Origin: an uncultured Collinsella sp.
GTDB lineage: Bacteria > Actinomycetota > Coriobacteriia > Coriobacteriales > Coriobacteriaceae
Assembly (NCBI GenBank): GCA_900541475.1
Contig: UQJV01000023.1
Span: forward strand, 1-31,220
DNA: 31,220 nt
Direction: 5' to 3'
Each line of letters opens with the position of its first letter. Within the stretch, counting starts at the first letter, position 1. A program made the translations under genes and the position numbers. The notes beneath the pieces are model-generated. The model was not told where the DNA came from. It searched no databases and saw only the letters and a list, made by a program, of their open reading frames with translations. Shown one piece after another: positions 1 through 8,215 of the stretch.

Positions 1-2
1 CT

Positions 3-40
3 CGCACGGAGAGCACATTAAGTGCTCTCCGGCTCGTGCG
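3..40. repeat. Bulged hairpin of unknown role at the window edge
   Basis: A 9-bp perfect stem (8-16 with 22-30, loop 17-21) is extended by a second 5-bp stem (3-7 with 36-40) across a 5-base one-sided bulge (31-35). No T run follows on either strand, so it does not look like an intrinsic terminator. It lies beyond the gyrA terminator, so it probably belongs to the next transcription unit, which is cut off by the window. The rest of 41-102 shows nothing recognisable. Confidence 0.4.
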
Positions 41-102
41 GAACTCGCGATCGACTTCATGTGCCGCCACGCGGCCGGGGCGAACGCAGGTCCAAGATTG
101 TC

Positions 103-134
103 AAAAAGCGGTCGGCGCGCAGTGCGCCGACCGC
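103..134 (-). terminator. Intrinsic terminator of gyrA (gyrBA unit)
   Basis: Read on the minus strand, an 11-bp GC-rich perfect stem (134-124 with 118-108) with a 5-base loop is followed directly by five T residues (107-103). It sits about 40 bases after the gyrA stop codon (175-177), the usual place for a Rho-independent terminator. Confidence 0.88.
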
Positions 135-174
135 CGATATAAGGGGTCTGATGATTTTTACCAGTTAGGGCCTC

Positions 175-2916
175 TTACTCGTCTAGGAGATCCTCTGGCA
201 TGTCGTTGCCGTCGCCTAGGTCGACTGGGGCCTCTTCGGTGTCGGCTGCGGCCTCAGCGACTTCGCCTTCGGGTTTTTCTTCGGCTGCCGTCATGCGGGC
301 AACAGCGCATACGCGGTCGTTGTCGTCGACGGTCATCATCTTGACACCCTGGGTGGCGCGGCCGGTCTGGCTGATCTCGTCGGTCTTGACGCGAATGACC
401 GTCGCGCCTTCCGTCACGATGAACAGCTCGTGCTGCGGGCCCACCGTCTTCATGGCCGCGAGGTTGCCCTTGCGCTCGGTCATTTGGATGGTGTAGACGC
501 CCTGACCGCCGCGGTTTTGCTCCGGGTAATCCGCGACCGGCGTGCGCTTGCCGTAGCCGCGCTCGGTGATGACAAACAGGTCACCATTGCCGTTGGTAAC
601 CTCCATACCCAAAACGCCCACGCCGTCTTTCATGCTAATACCGCGAACGCCGCTGGTGTCGCGTCCCGTGGCGCGAACTTGGTCCTCGGGGAACATAATC
701 GCCTTGCCCGCAGTGGTGGCCAGGATGATCTTGTCGCCCTCGCGCACACGGCGCACGGCGAGCAGCGCGTCGTCGTCCCTCAGGTTGATGGCGATCAGAC
801 CATCACGGCGGCTACGGTCGTAGGCGCTCATCACGGTCTTCTTGACCATGCCGCTCTTGGTGGCAAACATCAGGTACTCGTCGGCGGGGAACTCGCGACA
901 GCTGATGACGCTCGCGATCTTCTCGCCTTCCTCAAAGGGCAGCAGGTTGACGATCGCGGTACCGCGCGCCTGGCGCGTACCGACCGGCAGCTCGTGCACC
1001 TTGAGGCGGTAGACCTTGCCCTTGCTCGAGAAGAACAGCACGTACTCGTGCGTGGATGCGATAAACATCTCGTCGATGACGTCATCCTCTTTAAGGTTGA
1101 CGCCCGACACGCCCTTGCCGCCGCGCTTCTGAGCACGGTAGGCAGCTACCGGGATACGCTTCACGTAGCCGGTGTGGGTAATGGTCACAACCATGTCCTC
1201 GTCGGCAATGAGGTCCTCGACATCCAGGTCCTTCTCGACACGGCTGATCTCGGTGCGGCGTTTGTCGCCGAACTTCTTCGAGATCTCGCGCATCTCCTCC
1301 TTGATGACGCCCAGGATCTTCTCCTCATGCGCCAGCAGGTCCTCGTAGTAGGCGATGGCGCGGCGCAGGCCGTCCAGCTCTTCTTGGATCTTGTCGCGCT
1401 CCAGGCCGGTCAGGCGACGCAGCTTCATCTCGAGAATGGCAGTGGTCTGCTCGGGCGTAAAGCCAAAGCGCTCGATCAGGCGGCCGCTGGCCTCGGAGTC
1501 GGTCTGCGAGGAGCGGATAATGCTGATGACCTCGTCGATATGGTCGAGAGCCATCAGGTAGCCCTCGAGGATATGGGCGCGCGCCTGGGCCTTCTTGAGG
1601 TCAAAGCGGGTGCGGCGGGTGACGACGTCGACCTGGTGGTCGATGTAGTGCTGCAGCATCTCGCGCAGGCTCAGGCATTTGGGAACGCCGTTGACGAGCG
1701 CCAGGTTGTTGGCGCCAAAGGTCGTCTGCAGTGAGGTGTACTTATACAGGTTGTTGAGCACGACCTGCGGAATGACGCCCTTCTTGAGCTCGATGACCAG
1801 ACGGATGCCCTTCTGGTTGGACTCGTCGCGCATGTCCGAGATGCCCTCGATGCGCTTGTCGTTTACGAGCTGGGCGATCTTCTCCTGCAGGGTGCCCTTG
1901 TTGACCATGTAGGGAATCTCGGTAAAGACCAGACGACTGCGGCCGGTCTTGGTGGATTCCACATGGGCCTTGGCACGCACGGTAATGGAGCCGCGGCCGG
2001 TCTCATAGCTCTGCCTAATGCCGGCGCTGCCCATGATGATGGCACCGGTGGGGAAGTCCGGACCGGGCATGATCTGCATAAGCTCGTCGACGGTAGCATC
2101 GGGATTGTCGATCAGGTAGCAGGTTGCCTCGATCGCCTCGGTGAGGTTATGCGGGGCGATATTGGTGGCCATGCCGACAGCGATGCCCTGGCTGCCGTTG
2201 ACCAGCAGGTTGGGGAAGCGCGCGGGCAGTGCCACGGGCTCGGCGAGCGACTCGTCGTAGTTGGGCTGCCAGTCGACGGTATCCTTTTGCAAGTCGCGCA
2301 GCAGCTCCATGGCAGGCTTTGCCAGACGGCTCTCGGTATAGCGCATTGCCGCCGCGCCGTCGCCATCGATGTTGCCAAAGTTACCGTGGCCATCGATGAG
2401 CGGTGTGCGCATGGAGAACCACTGCGCCAGACGAACCATGGCCTCGTAGACTGCGGAGTCACCGTGCGGATGGTACTTGCCGATAACTTCGCCGACCGTC
2501 CAGGCCGACTTCTTATGCGGGCGGTTGGGGTAGATGCCGCTCTCGTTCATGGCGTACAGGATGCGGCGGTGCACCGGCTTTAGGCCGTCGCGCACGTCCG
2601 GCAGGGCGCGCGCCGTGATGACCGACATCGAGTACTCGATGAACGACTGCTTCATCTCGCGGCCGAACTCCGAAATCTGGAGCTGGCCACCGTTGATATC
2701 CTCGCCGGCTGAGGCGCCACGATCGACCGCACCGAAGCTCTCCTCGAGCTCGGCGTCATCATCCCCTTCCTCTTCATCCTCGGCGTCGGGGTTATAGGAA
2801 TCCGGATCGCCGTCCTCGCCCTGCTCAGCGCGGGCGAGCAGGCGCTTCAGATCATCGGGCATACCGGCGTCGCCGGCCTCGTCCATACCCTCGTTGTTGT
2901 TGATATCGTCTGCCAC
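175..2916 (-). CDS. gyrA: DNA gyrase subunit A with acidic N-terminal extension
   Basis: GyrA cuts and reseals both DNA strands in the A2B2 gyrase that introduces negative supercoils. The 913-residue product carries the conserved core from about residue 85. The quinolone-determining region KYHPHGDSAVYE has Ser154 and Glu158, the usual wild-type pair of Gram-positive bacteria. Tyr193 in the RYTESRL motif is the catalytic tyrosine. The GyrA box (QKRGGKG, about 596-602) begins the DNA-wrapping C-terminal domain. The start is a GTG at 2916 behind a strong AGGAGG Shine-Dalgarno (about 2922-2927). The family normally begins close to the EMKQSYLDYAMSVI-like motif. Here about 80 residues, very rich in Asp and Glu, precede it, and the C-terminus is also acidic. 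The gene lies downstream of gyrB, probably in one unit, separated by a large inverted repeat. Confidence 0.97.
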   Translation of the reverse strand: MADDINNNEGMDEAGDAGMPDDLKRLLARAEQGEDGDPDSYNPDAEDEEEGDDDAELEESFGAVDRGASAGEDINGGQLQISEFGREMKQSFIEYSMSVITARALPDVRDGLKPVHRRILYAMNESGIYPNRPHKKSAWTVGEVIGKYHPHGDSAVYEAMVRLAQWFSMRTPLIDGHGNFGNIDGDGAAAMRYTESRLAKPAMELLRDLQKDTVDWQPNYDESLAEPVALPARFPNLLVNGSQGIAVGMATNIAPHNLTEAIEATCYLIDNPDATVDELMQIMPGPDFPTGAIIMGSAGIRQSYETGRGSITVRAKAHVESTKTGRSRLVFTEIPYMVNKGTLQEKIAQLVNDKRIEGISDMRDESNQKGIRLVIELKKGVIPQVVLNNLYKYTSLQTTFGANNLALVNGVPKCLSLREMLQHYIDHQVDVVTRRTRFDLKKAQARAHILEGYLMALDHIDEVISIIRSSQTDSEASGRLIERFGFTPEQTTAILEMKLRRLTGLERDKIQEELDGLRRAIAYYEDLLAHEEKILGVIKEEMREISKKFGDKRRTEISRVEKDLDVEDLIADEDMVVTITHTGYVKRIPVAAYRAQKRGGKGVSGVNLKEDDVIDEMFIASTHEYVLFFSSKGKVYRLKVHELPVGTRQARGTAIVNLLPFEEGEKIASVISCREFPADEYLMFATKSGMVKKTVMSAYDRSRRDGLIAINLRDDDALLAVRRVREGDKIILATTAGKAIMFPEDQVRATGRDTSGVRGISMKDGVGVLGMEVTNGNGDLFVITERGYGKRTPVADYPEQNRGGQGVYTIQMTERKGNLAAMKTVGPQHELFIVTEGATVIRVKTDEISQTGRATQGVKMMTVDDNDRVCAVARMTAAEEKPEGEVAEAAADTEEAPVDLGDGNDMPEDLLDE

Positions 2917-2964
2917 GTTACCTCCTCATGGTTTGCGTGGTCCATTAGTTCCCTACCACGGAGA

Positions 2965-3065
2965 CGGCTTTCCCAGCCACCGCAGATTCGCCCGAAAGAG
3001 GAGGGAAGCGTACTTCGGTACGCGACCGACGATTGAGGGCGAAGGTGCGGTGGCTGGGAAAGCCG
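2965..3065. repeat. Large imperfect palindrome between gyrB and gyrA
   Basis: Two 20-bp arms (2965-2984 and 3046-3065) are exact reverse complements. Further in, TTCGCCC at 2987-2993 pairs with GGGCGAA at 3038-3044. At the centre GCGTAC and GTACGC pair around a TTCG tetraloop (about 3007-3022). The element fills most of the 155-base gap between the gyrB stop (3072) and gyrA start (2916). No T run follows the arm on the transcribed minus strand, so a simple terminator is unlikely. Possible roles are an mRNA-processing or stability element, an attenuator or a dispersed MITE-like repeat. Confidence 0.85.
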
Positions 3066-3071
3066 CAGGGA

Positions 3072-5102
3072 TTAGGCATCCAAGAATCGTGCGTCGTGGG
3101 CGTGTTTTTCAATGTACTCGCGGCGATAGCCGACCTCGGAACCCATCAGCTCGCGCACGGCGCGGTCCGCCACCACGGCGTCCTCAATCGACACGCGCTG
3201 CAAAATGCGGGTCTTGGGGTCCATCGTCGTCGAGGCAAGCTGCTTGGGGTCCATCTCGCCCAGGCCCTTGTAGCGCTGGACGGTGTAGCCCTTGCGCTTC
3301 TTGGTGATCTTGCCGTCCTTGGCCTTGCCGTCCTCGTCGTTGTCGTCGGGGTTCAGGCCCAGGCTCTGAATGGTGTCGCGCAGAATCTCGTCTTCGGGCT
3401 GGCGGCCGTTGGGATACACGTAATGGATCTTGTTGCGCACCTTAATGCCAAAGATGGGCGGGCAGGCGACATAGACATAGCCGGCATCGATCAGCGGGCG
3501 CATGTACTTGTAGAAGAACGTCAGCAGCAGGATGCGGATATGCGCACCGTCAACGTCTGCATCGGTCATGATGATGATCTTGTGGTAGCGCGCCTTGGTG
3601 ATATCGAAGTCGCCGCCGTCGCCGGCACTCGTCGTGACGCCGCAGCCGATCGCGGTGATGAGCGACTGGATGGTGTCGCTCGAGAACGCGCGGTGGTCAC
3701 CCACGCGCTCGACGTTCAAAATCTTGCCGCGCAGGGGCAGAATCGCCTGGATGTCTCGGCGACGGCCGTCCTTGGCCGAACCGCCTGCCGAGTCACCCTC
3801 TACGATAAAGAGCTCGGTCAGCTCGGCATCGCGCACCGAGCAGTCGGCGAGCTTGCCGGGCAGCGAAGCCGTCTCGAGCAGACTCTTGCGACGGGTCGCC
3901 TCGCGCGCCTTGCGGGCAGCGTTGCGGGCCTTGCAGGCCTGCTGGGCCTTCTTGACGATCTCGCGGGCGGGCTTGGGGTGCTCCTCCAGATAATCGGTCA
4001 GTCCATCGGTCACGATCTTGAGCGTGAGCGCGCGCATGTAGGAACTGCCGAGCTTGGCCTTGGTCTGTCCCTCAAACTGCGGGTCGGGTAGCTTGACCGA
4101 GATGACGGCCGAAAGCCCCTCGCGCACGTCGTCGCCGCTCAGGTTGGCTTCCTTCTCCTTGAGTAGGTTCTGCTTGCGGGCGTAATCGTTGATCACACGG
4201 GTGAGAGCGGTGCGGAAACCCTCGAGATGCATGCCGCCCTCGGGGGTGTAGATGTCGTTGGCAAACGACATGACGTTCTCGCCGTAGCCGGCATTCCACT
4301 GCAGGGATACCTCGACCTCGCCCATCTTGGTCACGGGCGCATCCGGATCCGATTTGCCCTCGATATAGATGGGCTCCTTAAAGGCCTCGGGGACGTCCTT
4401 GCCGTCGTTGAGGAACTTGACGAAGTCGATGATGCCGCCCTCGTAGCAGAACTCCTCCACGTGGGGAGTCGCCTCGCGCTCGTCGGTCAGCACGATCTTT
4501 AGATTCTTATTGAGGAACGCCGTCTCTTGCAGACGGTTGTGCAGCGTATCGAAATCGTAGACACAGGTCTCGAAGATCTCGTCGTCGGGCCAGAAGCTGA
4601 CGGTGGTACCCGTCGAATCCGAGGTGCCCACGACCTCCATCTTCTTGACGGTCTTGCCGCGCGAGAACTCCATCTCGTAGACGCTGCCATCACGGCGCAC
4701 CTGCACGACCACGCGCTTGGACAGCGCGTTGACGACGGAGATGCCCACGCCGTGCAGACCGCCCGAGACCTTGTAGGCCGAGTTATCGAACTTACCGCCG
4801 GCGTGCAGGATCGTCATAACGACCTCGAGCGTCGGGATCTTTTTGATGGGATGCTCGTCGACGGGGATGCCTCGCCCGTTGTCGACGACCGTGATGGAGT
4901 TGTCGGCGTGGACCGTCACCTGAATCTCGGTGCAGAAACCGGCCATGGCCTCGTCAACGGAGTTGTCAACGATCTCCCACACCAGGTGATGAAGACCGCT
5001 GGCGCTCGTCGAGCCAATGTACATGCCCGGGCGCTTACGAACGGCCTCGAGACCTTCGAGAATCTTAATCTCGCCGCCATCGTAATCGTTTTCGTTTGCC
5101 AC
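3072..5102 (-). CDS. gyrB: DNA gyrase subunit B
   Basis: GyrB supplies the ATPase of DNA gyrase and, with GyrA, the TOPRIM metal site for DNA cleavage. The 676-residue product is the short Gram-positive type without the enterobacterial insertion. The GHKL ATPase shows the N-box around Glu43-Asn47-Asp50, the DNGRGIP motif (74-80) and GLHGVG (115-120). The TOPRIM domain has EGDSAGG with Glu435 and the DADVD motif with Asp514, Asp516 and Asp518. The C-terminal RYKGLGEM motif contacts GyrA. The start is GTG at 5102, just downstream of AAGGAGGA; no better start is near. It is preceded by the terminator of the dnaN-recF-DUF721 unit, so gyrB should have its own promoter in 5103-5151, but I could not pick convincing hexamers. 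gyrA follows after 155 bases. Confidence 0.97.
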   Translation of the reverse strand: MANENDYDGGEIKILEGLEAVRKRPGMYIGSTSASGLHHLVWEIVDNSVDEAMAGFCTEIQVTVHADNSITVVDNGRGIPVDEHPIKKIPTLEVVMTILHAGGKFDNSAYKVSGGLHGVGISVVNALSKRVVVQVRRDGSVYEMEFSRGKTVKKMEVVGTSDSTGTTVSFWPDDEIFETCVYDFDTLHNRLQETAFLNKNLKIVLTDEREATPHVEEFCYEGGIIDFVKFLNDGKDVPEAFKEPIYIEGKSDPDAPVTKMGEVEVSLQWNAGYGENVMSFANDIYTPEGGMHLEGFRTALTRVINDYARKQNLLKEKEANLSGDDVREGLSAVISVKLPDPQFEGQTKAKLGSSYMRALTLKIVTDGLTDYLEEHPKPAREIVKKAQQACKARNAARKAREATRRKSLLETASLPGKLADCSVRDAELTELFIVEGDSAGGSAKDGRRRDIQAILPLRGKILNVERVGDHRAFSSDTIQSLITAIGCGVTTSAGDGGDFDITKARYHKIIIMTDADVDGAHIRILLLTFFYKYMRPLIDAGYVYVACPPIFGIKVRNKIHYVYPNGRQPEDEILRDTIQSLGLNPDDNDEDGKAKDGKITKKRKGYTVQRYKGLGEMDPKQLASTTMDPKTRILQRVSIEDAVVADRAVRELMGSEVGYRREYIEKHAHDARFLDA

Positions 5103-5151
5103 ACGTCCTCCTTCAGTTAAGAAAATGTGTACAGCCTTACTAGTTTATCGT

Positions 5152-5180
5152 AAAAAAATACCCTCGGGGACGAGGGTATT
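5152..5180 (-). terminator. Intrinsic terminator after the DUF721 gene
   Basis: On the minus strand a 10-bp perfect stem (5180-5171 with 5166-5157) and GC-rich 4-base loop run into seven T residues (5158-5152). It ends the dnaN-recF-DUF721 unit 27 bases past the DUF721 stop codon and separates it from gyrB. Confidence 0.9.
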
Positions 5181-5207
5181 TGGCTCTACAAGGCCACCAG
5201 ATGCGAT

Positions 5208-5771
5208 TTAAGGCTCTTTCTCGCTTTGCACGCCCTTGGCCCACTCGGCACTGGCTCTCATGGCATTCTCGAGGGCCTCGCGCAGTTTTTGATCTTCGAT
5301 GGGCGCCACTTGGCGCTCGATCTCGCCGCGTTCGTCTTCACTGAGATCGGCGTGTGGGGCCGGCGGGCGCTCGGTCACGGCTGGGCGCAAGCGCTCCTTG
5401 GCAGCCGGCGGCGTGTGACCGGGCGCGGTCGTTTTGAACACCAGGCCGTCCACATGCGCGCCGGCCCGCTCCATGCGTGCCCGGATGATCTCGCGCAGCA
5501 GCGTCATCTCCTGAGTCCACGAGGGCGAATCGAGATACACCAGCAGCTCATTGGACTCGGGCAGGTAGCGCAGGCCCGTCACGTGGCGTCCCTCGCGCGT
5601 GCCCGAGCACACCGCATTCCAGGCACGATAGACCGCACGAGATTCCTCTGCAGCCTCCATTTGCGCGCGGCACTCAGATGTCGCGGCCGCCAGGATGCGC
5701 TGACGCTCGGCATCCAAAAAGCCGCCAAAGGCAACCGTTCCGTTCTCGCGCTCGTAGTTAGCACGTCTCAC
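5208..5771 (-). CDS. DUF721 (DciA-like) protein
   Basis: This 187-residue product matches the DUF721 family by its position between recF and gyrB and by the pattern W-N-A-V-C followed by a GLRYLPESNELLVYLDSP strand region and a helical stretch. Members called DciA load or regulate the replicative helicase in bacteria lacking DnaC/DnaI. The actinobacterial members are often annotated only as DUF721. The conserved domain covers about residues 40-115. The C-terminal part is rich in Pro, Ala and charged residues and looks disordered. The start is GTG at 5771, overlapping the recF stop by 14 bases, which implies translational coupling. A helicase-loading role is an inference from the family; the sequence shows only the family-like domain and the location. 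Confidence 0.75.
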   Translation of the reverse strand: MRRANYERENGTVAFGGFLDAERQRILAAATSECRAQMEAAEESRAVYRAWNAVCSGTREGRHVTGLRYLPESNELLVYLDSPSWTQEMTLLREIIRARMERAGAHVDGLVFKTTAPGHTPPAAKERLRPAVTERPPAPHADLSEDERGEIERQVAPIEDQKLREALENAMRASAEWAKGVQSEKEP

Positions 5772-6864
5772 CCATGCTCACCACCTTGGCTCGATTAAGC
5801 AGGTCATCAGTAAAGTACCCCAGGTTGGTGGTGGTTATGACTGTCTGGATGTCATCACCGATCAGCTGCAGAAAAGCGCCCCGGCGCTCGGCATCGAGCT
5901 CGCTCATCACATCATCCAACAGCAGCAGGGGTGCAGTGCCCAGGATGTCACGGGCGACGGTCACCTCGGCCACCTTCCAAGCCAGCACCAGCGTACGCTG
6001 CTGCCCTTGGCTGGCAAACGAACGGGCAGATCGACCCGCAACGGTAAACTCAATCTCGTCGCGATGTGGGCCCACGAGCGTCACGCCGCGGCGCATCTCC
6101 TCGTCGGCACGTTCATCGAGGGCCGCGAGCATATGCTCGTACGCCCAGTCCTTAAGCTCCTCGCGCCCTTCGGTTTGAGGTAAATCCCCCAGCGTGGATA
6201 CATAGGACACGCCTGCGTCCTCGCCGGACGCCACCTGCCCATACGCGGCGCGCACATGGCCCGCCAGTCGGTCGAGCAGGGCCAAACGATGCACGAGCAG
6301 GGCTGACCCGGCGCGGGCGATGGAGTCATTCCACGCACCGAGCATCTCGCGGCAGCACCAGGTCTCCTTGAGCAGGGCGTTGCGCTGCGTCACACAACGC
6401 CCGTAGGTGCTCGCCAGGTCGGCGTAACGGGCGCTCAGTTGTACGCCAAAGTCGTCGAGGGCGGCGCGGCGCACGCTGGCACCGCGCTTGACCATATCCA
6501 GATGATCGGGGCAAAACAGCACGCTCGGCATAACCCCTCGCACGCCGGCAGCCGAGCACCTCTTGCCGTTACGGCTAAACGAGCGCTTGCCGTCCTCAAC
6601 GCCCAGCCCCATATCGAGCACGCGGCCATCGCCCTCGAGCCTCAACTCGAGCTTGCACGAGCCCGTGCCGTCGTGCACGAGCTCGGCAGCTGTGGGATGC
6701 CTAAACGAGGTGCCACTCGTCAAAAGCTGCAGCGCCTCTATGAGGTTGGTCTTTCCCGCCGCGTTGGGCCCCGCAAGCACCGTCACGCCTTCGTCCAGGT
6801 CAAGACGGTAGCTATCGAAACTGCGGTAGCGCGCGACGGAAAGGTTGCGGGCAAACACGGTCAT
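5758..6864 (-). CDS. recF: DNA replication and repair protein RecF
   Basis: RecF is an SMC-like ATPase that, with RecO and RecR, helps RecA load at gaps and stalled forks. The 368-residue length is typical. Walker A GPNAAGKT lies at 32-39, the ABC signature SQGQQR at 285-290 and Walker B LLLLDD at 313-318 with a following D-loop (SELD). The ATG at 6864 lies 9 bases after the dnaN stop with no clear Shine-Dalgarno, so translation is probably coupled to dnaN. The 3' end overlaps the DUF721 gene by 14 bases. All three genes end at the terminator near 5152-5180. Confidence 0.96.
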   Translation of the reverse strand: MTVFARNLSVARYRSFDSYRLDLDEGVTVLAGPNAAGKTNLIEALQLLTSGTSFRHPTAAELVHDGTGSCKLELRLEGDGRVLDMGLGVEDGKRSFSRNGKRCSAAGVRGVMPSVLFCPDHLDMVKRGASVRRAALDDFGVQLSARYADLASTYGRCVTQRNALLKETWCCREMLGAWNDSIARAGSALLVHRLALLDRLAGHVRAAYGQVASGEDAGVSYVSTLGDLPQTEGREELKDWAYEHMLAALDERADEEMRRGVTLVGPHRDEIEFTVAGRSARSFASQGQQRTLVLAWKVAEVTVARDILGTAPLLLLDDVMSELDAERRGAFLQLIGDDIQTVITTTNLGYFTDDLLNRAKVVSMGETC

Positions 6865-6873
6865 GGCGCAGCG

Positions 6874-7977
6874 CTAGATGCGAACCGGCATAACCAGGTA
6901 CAGGTAGTTGATCTTGTCGTAGGACTTAAAGATACCCGCCTGCGAGTAGCTCTTGAGCTCCAGCGTGATCTCCTTCTCCTTGGACAGGGCATTGAGGCAG
7001 CCAAAGATGTAGTGGTAGTTAAAGGCGATGGTGCCCGACTCGCCCTCGGCCTCGACATCGATTGTCTCCTGCGCCAGATCCTGGTCATTGGAGATGGAGG
7101 ACAGGCCCATCTGACCGTTCTCGACATCGATCTCGAACTTGACGGCGGGGTTCGCGCTCGCGATGACCGCCACGCGCTTAAGGGCGGCATTAAAAGCCGC
7201 CACGTCGATCTTGACGCTCGTCACGCATGAATCGGGGATGAGCTGCTTGTAGTTGGGGTACACGCCCTCGATACGGCGCGACACGTAGGTGGTGTTGCCG
7301 GCCTCGAAGACAACCTGGGTGTCGGTGGCGCCGATCATGATGGTCGCCTGGCTGGCCATGATGCTCAGGGCGTCGTTGAAGGCGTCGGCCGGAACGTTGA
7401 GCTCAAAAGAGCCCTCGAGCGTCGAGGTCTCGACCTGGGTGTCGCATACGGCCAGGCGGAAGGAGTCGGTTGCCACCAGGCGCACGGTGTTGTTCTCGAC
7501 CTTCATGTGCACGCCTCCCAGGATGGGACGGGCCTTATCGGTCGAAGTGACACGCCACACGCGGCCGACCATCTCGGACAGGATGTCGGTCGGGAGCTCC
7601 ACCGCGCTCTCGATGGCATAGGCCGGGAACTCGGGGAAATCGTTGGCATCGAGCGTGTTGAGGCGGAAGGAACTCTTCTCGCATCCAATCAGCACCTGAC
7701 GCTCCGAGAGCTCAAAGGCAACCGGAGCGTCGGGAAGGGTCTTCGTAATGTTCGAGAGCATCTTGCAGGGAATCACCATCTCGCCCTCTTCTTCGACATG
7801 CGCGGCAATGCGATGACGAATCGAGATGGTGTAGTTAGAAGTTTGGAATTCCAAGATGCCGTCCTGCGCCTTAACGAGCACGCCCGACAGGATGGGAAGG
7901 GTAGATGCCGAAGCGACGCCTTTCATAACGACGCCGATGGCTTGCGTGAGCGAGCTTTGGCTGACGGTGAACTTCAT
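6874..7977 (-). CDS. dnaN: DNA polymerase III beta subunit (sliding clamp)
   Basis: DnaN forms the ring-shaped dimer that tethers DNA polymerases and other clients to DNA. The 367-residue product has the typical N-terminus MKFTVSQSSL, the TLPILSGVL segment of the first clamp domain and the canonical C-terminal YLVMPVRI that lines the client-binding pocket. The start is ATG at 7977, with GAAAGG about 10 bases upstream. The origin-like dnaA-dnaN gap lies directly upstream. recF follows within 9 bases, so dnaN-recF-DUF721 appear to be one transcript. Confidence 0.97.
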   Translation of the reverse strand: MKFTVSQSSLTQAIGVVMKGVASASTLPILSGVLVKAQDGILEFQTSNYTISIRHRIAAHVEEEGEMVIPCKMLSNITKTLPDAPVAFELSERQVLIGCEKSSFRLNTLDANDFPEFPAYAIESAVELPTDILSEMVGRVWRVTSTDKARPILGGVHMKVENNTVRLVATDSFRLAVCDTQVETSTLEGSFELNVPADAFNDALSIMASQATIMIGATDTQVVFEAGNTTYVSRRIEGVYPNYKQLIPDSCVTSVKIDVAAFNAALKRVAVIASANPAVKFEIDVENGQMGLSSISNDQDLAQETIDVEAEGESGTIAFNYHYIFGCLNALSKEKEITLELKSYSQAGIFKSYDKINYLYLVMPVRI

Positions 7978-8215
7978 CTTTTAATACCTTTCTATAGATA
8001 TAAATATCTTAATAATAGTAATAGCACTGACGAAACTGTTGATTACTCCCAAAAGCGCTGGTCAACCCCAAAAAGAGAATCGACAGCATCCTGTGCGCAA
8101 CCGACCGTGTTTTCCACGTTCAAAACCTGCGGAAAACTTTTCGTCGCCTTGGGGTGAGTTTTAGACACGTTATGCCCGGCGTTTCGACAAGTTTTCAACA
8201 GGTGTCTCTATTTCC
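7978..8215. other. Probable oriC unwinding region (dnaA-dnaN gap)
   Basis: Reading from dnaA towards dnaN (minus strand), the gap holds TGTTGAAAA (8200-8192), TTTTCCGCA (8136-8128), CGTGGAAAA (8118-8110) and TAATCAACA (8045-8037). All are close to, but not equal to, the classical DnaA box TTATCCACA. Twelve bases after the last box come five consecutive triplets that fit the DnaA-trio pattern (plus-strand TAA TAA TAG TAA TAG, 8010-8024). A strongly AT-rich segment (7980-8009) follows, containing the palindrome AGATAT-AA-ATATCT (7996-8009). The order box, spacer, trio, AT-rich DNA, dnaN matches the B. subtilis basal origin. Confidence 0.75.

Noticed and set aside
430..1734. 434-residue plus-strand open frame opposite gyrA
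   Set aside because: It is an antisense shadow of gyrA, with low-complexity Leu/Ala/Val/Asp composition typical of reverse-strand GC-rich codons and no recognisable motif.
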